Source: an uncultured Christensenella sp.
GTDB lineage: Bacteria; Bacillota; Clostridia; Christensenellales; Borkfalkiaceae
Assembly: GCA_910578565.1 (NCBI GenBank)
Contig: CAJTQF010000012.1
Location: forward strand, 1 to 28,315
Direction: 5' to 3'
DNA length: 28,315 nucleotides
How positions within the stretch are numbered: position 1 is the stretch's first letter; the number at the start of each line of letters is the position of its first letter. The notes under the pieces are model-generated. The model ran no database searches and was not told where the DNA came from. It worked only from the letters and a program-made list of their open reading frames with translations. Positions 8,085 through 17,200 of the stretch are shown piece after piece. Both the position numbers and the translations under genes were made by a program.

Positions 8085-8217
8085 ATCTTATTTTTACCTC
8101 CTCTGTCATAATCGGCTCTCCCAAGTCGTACCCTTTATCGTCCGTGTCGATAAGGTCGAAAAGGTCGTAGCCTTTCGGCACTACGATTTCGGGAATTTCG
8201 TTTTGTTTGTGTTTCAT
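8059..8217 (-). CDS. 52-residue acidic microprotein
   Basis: A short frame runs from ATG at 8217 to TAG at 8059. It has a near-ideal ribosome binding site (AGGAGGGG) immediately after the giant gene's stop, 10 nt away. The product begins MKHKQNEIPEIVVPKGYD and continues LFDLIDTDDKGYDLGE, ending in a basic tail. It is mostly acidic, lacks Cys and has no membrane segment. Its end overlaps the ArdC-like gene and carries that gene's ribosome binding site, so translation of the two is probably coupled. I do not recognise the family. It could be a coupling leader or a small partner of the giant or ArdC-like protein. Confidence 0.7.
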   Translation of the reverse strand: MKHKQNEIPEIVVPKGYDLFDLIDTDDKGYDLGEPIMTEEVKIRFEREKGKE

Positions 8218-8227
8218 TTCCCCTCCT

Positions 8228-11200
8228 TTATTTGCCGCCCTTGCCCGAATTGTTACCGCTCACGGGTTTGTTCGTGTTCGGCTTATTCGTTTTGGGCTGA
8301 TACCTCGTTACCGTGTCGCGTATCGCTTTAATGACGGTACACTCGTAGTAGTTGTCCGACTTTTCGGGTCTGTACAAGCCGCTCGTTGCGAAAATACGCA
8401 ACATCTGTTCCTTGTCGCCGTTGCAGTAAAAAGCAAGCATATTCATAAGGCTCATATCCGAGCGGCTATGGTCGCCCTTTATGTCCTGCCCGTTGTACAA
8501 CGACTTGAATCTCTGTCCGTCCTTACCTTTCTCCGCGCGTTCAACAACATCTCTGTCGCTCATACGCGACAGTCCCTCAACGCCTGCGCCTTGTCCGTTA
8601 AGTACCGTTCTCTTGGCGCATTTGCTTTCGATAATGTTCTTCATCTGCGGCTCGTCAAAGCTCTTTAATTCCGTACCGCCGTAGTAGTCGCCCGTCATAG
8701 CGATAAAATGTGCGCCGCGATAAAATTCCATTTCGCCATCTTCCGAGAAAGTGCGCACGTCCATACCTTGCGTCTTGCCGAAAAAGTGCAAGCCATTTCC
8801 GCTTACCGATTTTTCGCAATACATACCGTCCGCCGCATTGAAAACTTTATGAGCAAACTCCGAGAAGTCGCCGTTTTCCTCTATGCAGTCGTCAAGGTCG
8901 ATACAAGCAATTCCGTCTTTTCCGTCGAGCGCATAGGCAAGCGCGACACCGCCGTGATACTTTGCATATTCTCTCGCTTCGTCAAATGTCGCCCACGTTG
9001 TAGGGTCGTCGCTCTTTGCCATCTTGCCCGTATGTATGTCGATAAGGAATTTGTCAAGCCTGCCTTTTTCTTCGTTCGGTTTTGTACGGACGATAACCCA
9101 ATTCGGCTTATTTTTCATTTCGTCGGGTACGCGCTCTATGAGCTTTTGTTCCACCGCCATAAACTTCTCCGACTTACTCTCGCTCGGTTTGCTGTACACC
9201 GTGTAGTCGTCGGCGGTTTTGCCTTTGACCTGTGCGATAAAATCTTCGGGGTTCATTTCGATTTTCTGCTCGACCTCGTTCTCCGCTTGCTTGTTGTGTA
9301 CCGTTACAACAAAGTTTTCGGGCAAGCTCACGCGGATAGTACCTTTCTCCTCGTTTGCGCGAAGCAAGCCGTTCGGTATGTAATAGCAATACCCGTCGTA
9401 ATCGCCCTGCGGCATACGAAACATAGTGCGTTCGCCATACTCGGCGATCTTTGCCTTTTCGTCCACCGAAACATAACGCCAACCGTCGTTGTTGGGCGGT
9501 GCGCTTGCCGCCGTTTGCTCGGCAGATTTCTCGGTCTTGTAGTCGCTTGCTTCCGTTCCGTCCATATACTTGAATAATTGGTAAGCGGACAGCTCGACTT
9601 TGTTTTCGCCGCTTTTGTCCTGTGCCGTGAATTTGAAGTCGTCTGGTACGCTTATCTTTACGCGCTCGCCCTCGCTCTCTTCGTCCTCTTTCACGAACAC
9701 ATTGGGGACGTAAAAAGCGTACCCTGCAACATCCGAAGATGTCGGCATAGCAAACAATGTGCGCTTTTCGTACTCGCCGCGAATCGCGTCGCGCGGTACG
9801 CTTACGGTCGTCCACTGCTTGTCGTTCTCGTCCGCTTTGCGAACATAGTCTTTATTGAGCGTTCTGTGTACTGCGTTCTTAAACTCGGTTGCCGTAAGTT
9901 CGATTTCGTCGTCCTCGCGGTTTTTGAGCAATACAGTGTCGTTCTCTCTGATACGAAGCGCAAGCGCAAGTTCGCGCGAATCGCTCTGCAAGTCGGCAAT
10001 CTGCGTACTTCTTTTTATCTTGTCGTTATAAAAGTTATAGGTATAGCCGTTGTATTTTCCGTTCGTCGGCATACGCATAAAACTCGTCTTATTATTGACT
10101 TTGATACGCGCGTCCGCCGAGACGGTTATATCAAGCCATTTCGGTTTTTCATTTTCGGACATTTTATTCCACTCCTTGTTTTCGTAAATTTTCGGGTTGT
10201 CGCCATAGGTTTCCGCTCTGTCGCGTTCCGCCGCTTCAAGCGACTTAAAATAATAGCTCTGCGCCCACGTTCCGTCCGAAGTGTCGTAGCGCGGCGCAAC
10301 GATAAAGTCTTTCACGGTCTGACGGTATATGATGGCGATATTCCGCTCGTCCACGTCTTTCGTGATGTTTACGACCTTGTACCCGTCCTTTGTTTCGCTC
10401 AAAAACTCGCCTTGCAAAGACTGTGCGGTGTTCGCTTTTTTAATATCCTTGCTTCTTCTTTTGAGTTCTTCGGGCGTGATGTACACAAGCGTATAATCTC
10501 TCGGCACGTCGGTTGCTGTGTTGACTTTTGCGATAAGCTCGTCGATTTCCTTTTCGGTATTGAACGAACGCTTGAACAGCGTTCCGATCTCTCCCGTATT
10601 CGCGTCCACATAAACGGGCGTGTATTCGTCCTTGCCGTTTACGGTGTCTTGCATAACGGAATAGTATTCTTCACGCTTATTGCCGTATAAAAGCTCTCTT
10701 TGCTTCTTACGCATACGGTCGATAAACCCGTCCAAAATCGCACGGTGGGTATTTGATGTAAACTGATAACGGTGTCCCTCGTTCTCAGTTATTTCTATCT
10801 TGTTAGCCCAAGCCTTATTGTCGCGGCTAATCCGTCCGTCGTCATAAAAATACTGTACCGTGTTCGCAAGCACATAGTTGATTTCTCCCATACCGTACTT
10901 GTCGATAAGCGCGTTTTCAAAACCGTCTTTCAAGTGCATACCGTCATAGTTTTCCGATATTGCCTTGTCTATGGCGTTCTTGCAATCCGTATGCAAGTTC
11001 AGAGCGTTGATGTATTCTTTGTGCCGAGCTTCGACCACGTTATGTACGGCGGTCTGCATACTGCCTATCGCCGTATCTTTGTTTTTGAGTTCGTCCATAG
11101 TAATGTCCCTATCGGTTTTCAAAAAGAAGATGTTGTACTTGTCCGTGATTTCGTCCGACAAATAGCTTACGGGCGCGGCGATAATGTAACTCTCCGCTTG

Positions 11201-14200
11201 TTCTTTGATTTCGGGTAGCGTATCGTAACTCAAACTCGGCAAGTAATAGAACGCCGCATTGCTCGTGTCCTTGCCGTAGTAGTTCGGCTTCGTCAAGTCG
11301 ATAGTGTTATCTACCGCTTTCGTTTCCAAGTACGGCGCAAGTTTTTCTTCCGCAAATTCGTCATACCACTCGTCATAATCGCCCTCGCCGCTCTTATTGA
11401 AAAAGCTGTTTTCAAAGTCGGGTTTCAAGTCGTTGATAATATCGGGTATAAGCTCTTTATCGAAGCCCTCCGTTCTGCCGTTCAGCCAAACGATTTCTTC
11501 AAGCCGCTCGTCGATTTCCTCGTGCAATCTTTCCTCATACGCAAGCTCTTGTGCGTACTTGCTTATTTCTTCGTCCGGTATAAACTTGGCAAGGTCGTCG
11601 CGCACATTGCCGATTTCCCAACCGTACTCGCCGAGCGGAAAGTTGCCGAATCTTATCGTAAAATCATTAAGCAAGTTTTTAACATACGGTTTTATTTGCT
11701 CGGTGTCGGGGCGCGGCATATCTTTCAAGCATTTTTCAAGTGCGACCCGCTCTGCAAACATATTGTCCGAAAGTCCGTCCGTGTACATTGCAGGGAAGTA
11801 GTCCATTTCTTCGTTCACTTCTTTTTTCGCCGACTGACAAAACATCAGTCTTGCGGTCAAGTACGCTCTGCCTTTATCCGACGCGATAAACTCGTTCCAA
11901 TCGGGTTTTTCTATTCCGAAAAGGTTTCCGCCACGTTCTACTTCGTCTGTGGACGTAACCTTTCTTTCGGTGTCGTCGCCTTTGAGCGCGACAACGGGAA
12001 GTCCAAGACCGACAAGCATTTTTGCCATACGCTTGCGAAGCGGCAACATACCGTCCCAAGTGTAACCTGCGTCGTGCATATCGTCCTGCCCGATAGTATA
12101 GTCGGGTAATACCGCCACTTCCATTGCGGCAATCTTATCTTCGTTGTCTATAAATGTGTCCTCCTTAATTTCGTCCAACGGCTCTAAAATGACCGTCTTA
12201 TGTCCGTCGTCGTCAATACCGCTCACGACCTTATCGAGCGTGTCAATATCTACCGACAACACCTTTTGTTCGTTGCCCGACAGAGTGTCCGTGATGAGCG
12301 GCAAGCCGTACCTCTCGGCAAGTTCTTCTGCGCGTTCGCCGTATATCTCGTAGTTGTCGCCGTTACCGATAAATACATACGATTCGGCGTTTTCGCTTTG
12401 CTTTTTACGGTACAAGCTCGCGTTGCTCTCTCCGAGCGTTCTGCGCGACTTTTTCTTATACGTTGTCTGAACGACCTTTCGTTCCGGAATTTTCATAGCC
12501 GCTTCTTCGTCAACGTTTACTACAATGTTTTCTTCCTTGCTGTCGTCCATTATGATTTCTTCACGCTTGCCTATATCGAGTTCGGCATTGAGTTCCGCTT
12601 GTTCTTTGAGCAAGGCAGTAAGGCGGTCAGCGTGTTCAAACGGCTTCTTGATTTCTTCTTCCGCAACAGTCAAATCGTGTTTGAGTTGGTTGAGCCTATT
12701 TTCGGCGCGTTCTTCTCTCGACGGAAATTCCTTACAGAAGTTATCCAATCTCGTAAGTAAACCGCTTGCGCTCTCGCCTATGTCCATACTGTATTTACCG
12801 ATTCCCGTAAGCGATACCGAGCGTTCACCCACCAAAAATACCATAGGGTTAAGACTTATTTTCAAGCCTGCATATTCAGCAACGACTGTATCGGTCTTGT
12901 TCGCGTGTAGCGCGTTCATCAACGCCAAGCCGCCCTCTTTCTTATCAGTATAGACTTTACCCATAACGCTTATTGAAAACCGTTCGGGATCTACGCTGTG
13001 CTTTGCTTTGACCGTTGCAATATCTTCGCGCAAGCGTTCCAAGTACAGCGTTTGCCGCTGTATATCTTCGGGCAAGCTCTTTCGCACTTTGTCCTGCAAT
13101 GCGTACAAATTCTTCTTGTATTGCCCCTCTAACACGCGCAACCGCGCAACTTCCGTGTCCACCTCCATCTTCTGTTTTATCTTCGGATTTGCGGCGGTTA
13201 TCGCCTTTATTTCGGCATACGTTAATGTCGTTTCGTCAATATCATCCGCTTCGCGCACAGTCAAATCCCCTCTATCTATCTGCGATATAAAGCGTTGCTT
13301 GTTCTCCAATATTTGATAAGAATAACTGTCGAACGTGCGCTCTTTGACATAGGTAAAAATCTTGATTTGCTTGTTCGTGTTGCCTTGCCTAATTATGCGC
13401 CCCTCGCGCTGTTGCATATCGCTCGGTCGGTACGGCGTATCAAGATGATGTAACGCGATTAACCGCTCTTGTACGTTCGTACCTGCGCCGCATTTCTCTG
13501 TCGAGCCTATAAGCACTCTGACCGTTCCTGCGTTTACCTTGTCGAACAACGCTTGCTTTTGTAAGTCGCTGTTCGCTTCGTGTATAAAAGCAATCTGTTC
13601 GGGCGGTATGCCGCGCTGTACGAGCTTGTACTTCAAGTCGTTGTACACGTCAAAGTCCTCGCCGTACACATAGTCCTCAAACGCTTTCTTCGGCGTTGAC
13701 AAATCACAAAAGACGATTTGCGTTGCTTTCGTGTCGTGCGTGTCGTTCCATATCTCTGCGATATTGTCGGCGCATACATTGAGCTTACTACCCTCCTCGT
13801 CTGCCGCGCTTCTATCATAGCAGCGCGGATCAAGCGCAAGTTTTTTACCGTCGCTCGTTATCTTCAACATATTGTCGATTTCGGGCGGTATCTTATCTCG
13901 GCTTATGCGCTCGGCGCGTTCGGCTATCTCGTCCGCAAGTTCCAACACCGCGTCGCTCGGTTTAAGATTTACCACTTTACGTTCCGCGTCTGGTACGTCG
14001 AGCTTAACCATATCGCTTGTCTGCACGTCAGCAAAACTACGGTACATAGTGAGAAGTTCGGGCAAGTTCGTAAACTTACTAAACCTTGTTCGCGGCTTGT
14101 AACCTTGCCCCGAAGGTGTCATTTCAAGGCTTGTTACCGTTTCGCCGAAGTCTGCCGCCCAACCGTCGAAGTACGTTATACCGAGTTCCTGCAAAGTCCG

Positions 14201-17200
14201 CTGTTGCAGGTAGCTTTGCATTGTGTACATTTCCGTCATACTGTTCGATATGGGCGTACCCGTAGCAAATACCACACCTTTGTCGCCGCCTTGTAATTCG
14301 TTGATGTACTCACACTTCAATTCCAAGTCGCTGGCGCGTTGGCTTGCCGCCGTAGATATTCCCGATACGTTGTTCATTTTCGTATATAGGAATTTGTTTT
14401 TGTAGTAGTGCGCTTCGTCGATAAATAAGTAGTCCACGCCCAAGTTCTCGAAGATAAGTACGTTGTCCTTCTTGCTGTCGTCGGTCAGCTTTTTGAGTTG
14501 CGCCTCCTTGTTCCGCTTGATTTTCTCCAAGTTCTTGACCGCGCCGCTTCGTCCGCCCTGCGTGTCGCGCACAGCTTCAACCGTTTCTTCGATACGCGCG
14601 ATTTCTTCGTTTATCTTCGCTATCTGCCTATCTCTTGATATGGGTATCTTCGCAAAGCTCGATTGCGCGATTATAACGGCATCCCAATCGCCCATTGCAA
14701 CCTTACTCACAAACTTCTGACGGTTGTTTTTGTCCAAATCGTCTTTGCTTGCTATAAGCAGTTTAGCGTTCGGATAGAGCGTTCTAAACTCGTTCGCCCA
14801 TTGCTGTACCAAGTGATTCGGTACGGCTATCATTGGCTTCTTTGCAAGCCCGTATTGGCGTAGTTTCATAATCGACGCGCAAATAGTAAAGGTCTTGCCG
14901 CTACCGACAACGTGGTGTAATAAAGTGTTACCACTCGTAATAATTCGGTGTACCGCGTTCTTTTGGTGCGGTTTCAATTCTATCGCCGGATTCATTTCGG
15001 GAAAGCGTAAATAGCTTCCGTCATAGGACGGTAGTTTTATGCGGTTGAATTTCGCATTGTATGTCCGTTCCAATTCTTCGCGCCGTTCGGGATCACGGTA
15101 AATCCAATCTTTGAACGCTTCCTTTATGGCGTTTTGCTTTTCTCGCGCGGCTATCGTTTCGCCCTTGTTCAGTTCGTAACGCGTTGTGCTTCCGTCCTTT
15201 ATCGGATCGAATACGCTCGTCGCTCTCAAATTCAAACAGTCCTCTATGAGCTTGTAGGCGTTCACGCGATCCGTGCCGTAAACCTTGTTTACGTTCATAT
15301 ATGATTGACCGTGCATATACATTGATACATCTACACGCCAACTCGAATCGTGCGGGTTATAAAACAAACGAACCCCGTCCGTATAGCGCGGTGGCAAGTC
15401 TAACAGCTCGTATATGAATTGCTTGTAATACTTTTCGTCAACCCAACTCGCGCCGAGCCGTACCGCTATGTCGGAAGCTCTTATTTGTTCGGGCTGTACC
15501 CCTTTCAACGCTTGCACGTTCTTTTCGTAACCGCCGTCGGGATAGACTTCCGCGTACTTCTCTGCCGTTGCAAGTTTATCTACGACCTTGCCCGACAAGT
15601 ATTCTTCGGCGGTTTCAAAGCCCGTATATTTGTCGTCGGGATTGACTTCATACGGATTGCGGAATACCGCGTCGCCGAGTTCAGCAAGTACGGTATCGTA
15701 GTCCTTTTTCGTGATTTCTTCGATATACGATATGTCCACGTTGCCGCGCTCGTTTTTGCAAATTTGCAATGCTTCAAAACAGTCGTCCGTGCTTGTTACC
15801 GATATATACGGTCTTATCGTGCGCTTACTGAATATGTCCGCTTTTGTCGCGGTTTTCTTATCGTCCGACAAGTTCTCGCAAGCGAATAGCAATGCACTGT
15901 CCCCGTCGTCCTTAAACAGTCTTGTGTTCGTCTGACCGTTTATAATTCCGTAACGACGCACAAATCGGTCGTAGTTCGCGTTGAGCGTTCTCTGTTCGGC
16001 TTTGAGCTTTTCGTCCGTACACCCGTCTGTTTGTATGTCCAAAACGTAGCGTAGTTCGTTGCGTAATTCTATCATTGCGCAAATGCGGTCGTAAGCATCC
16101 GCAGGGCGTGTCGGTATTTCTTGCTCTACCATACTTTCGCCCACACGCATATACAGTTTTCCGTTTTGCGCTTTGTAGCATAACGGTTTTACGTTGTAGT
16201 CCACCGCCGTGCTTTCTTCTTCCGCACTCTCCGTATATTCGGGCGTTACATAAAAGTTTTCGGGTAAACGACTTACAGCTTCTTCGAGCGCATCCGCAAG
16301 GTTGCGCCCGTCTGGTTTAACAGTTAAGTCCAACGCGCCGTACATACCGTGTTCTTGTACAAATTCGCCAAGCACCATTTCGGGGTGTCTGATGAAGTAG
16401 TTGTTTACATCATACCCTTGTTCGGTCTTACCCGTCGCAAGCCACTCGGTGTTCTCCGTGTCTACATACGCTTGCTTTTCGCGCTTTTTGAAAAACAGTA
16501 TGTCCGCAACGACTTGTGTTCCTGCCGTTTGCGTAAATGCGTTATTCGGAAGTCTTATCGCCCCGATCAGATCTGCACGTTCGGCGAGATACTTTCTTAC
16601 GGTCGGGTTGATTTTGTCCATAGTACCGCTACTTGTGATGACCGCCATAACGCCGTTCGGCTTTAACTTATCAATGCTCTTTGCCAAGAAATAGTCGTGA
16701 ACATAAAAGTTCTGACGCGCATAATCGCTGTCGTAAACGGTGTACGCACCGAACGGTACGTTGCCGACAACTACATCAAAGTGGTTGTTTGGGAAGGTAG
16801 TTTGTTCAAAGCCTTTGATTTGGATGTTCGCTTTCGGGTACAGTTTTTGTGCGAGCTTGCCCGTTATGTTGTCAAGCTCAACTCCGTACAGCCGCGCGTT
16901 CTCCTGCATCTCTTTCGGCATAAACCCGAAAAAGTTTCCCGTTCCCATTGCCGGCTCTAATATGCGGTTATTGCCTTTAACACCGAAGCGCGCCAACGCT
17001 TTATACATACCGTCAATAACCGTCTTGCTTGTATAGTGCGCGTTCAGAACGCTACCCTTTGCTTTCTCGTAATCTTCGGAATCGAGCGTCGATATAAGTT
17101 CGCAGTATTCGCTTCGCCACTTTTCGTCGTGTTCGTCAAACGCTTTTGCCAAGCCGCCCCACCCAACGTATTTAGCAAGTGTTTTTTGCTCGTCGCGCGT

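Noticed and set aside
8708..10690. Two long plus-strand frames (289 and 370 codons) opposite the giant gene
   Set aside because: They are antisense to continuous coding sequence with recognisable domains, lack ribosome binding sites and resemble no protein family. They are a by-product of codon bias.
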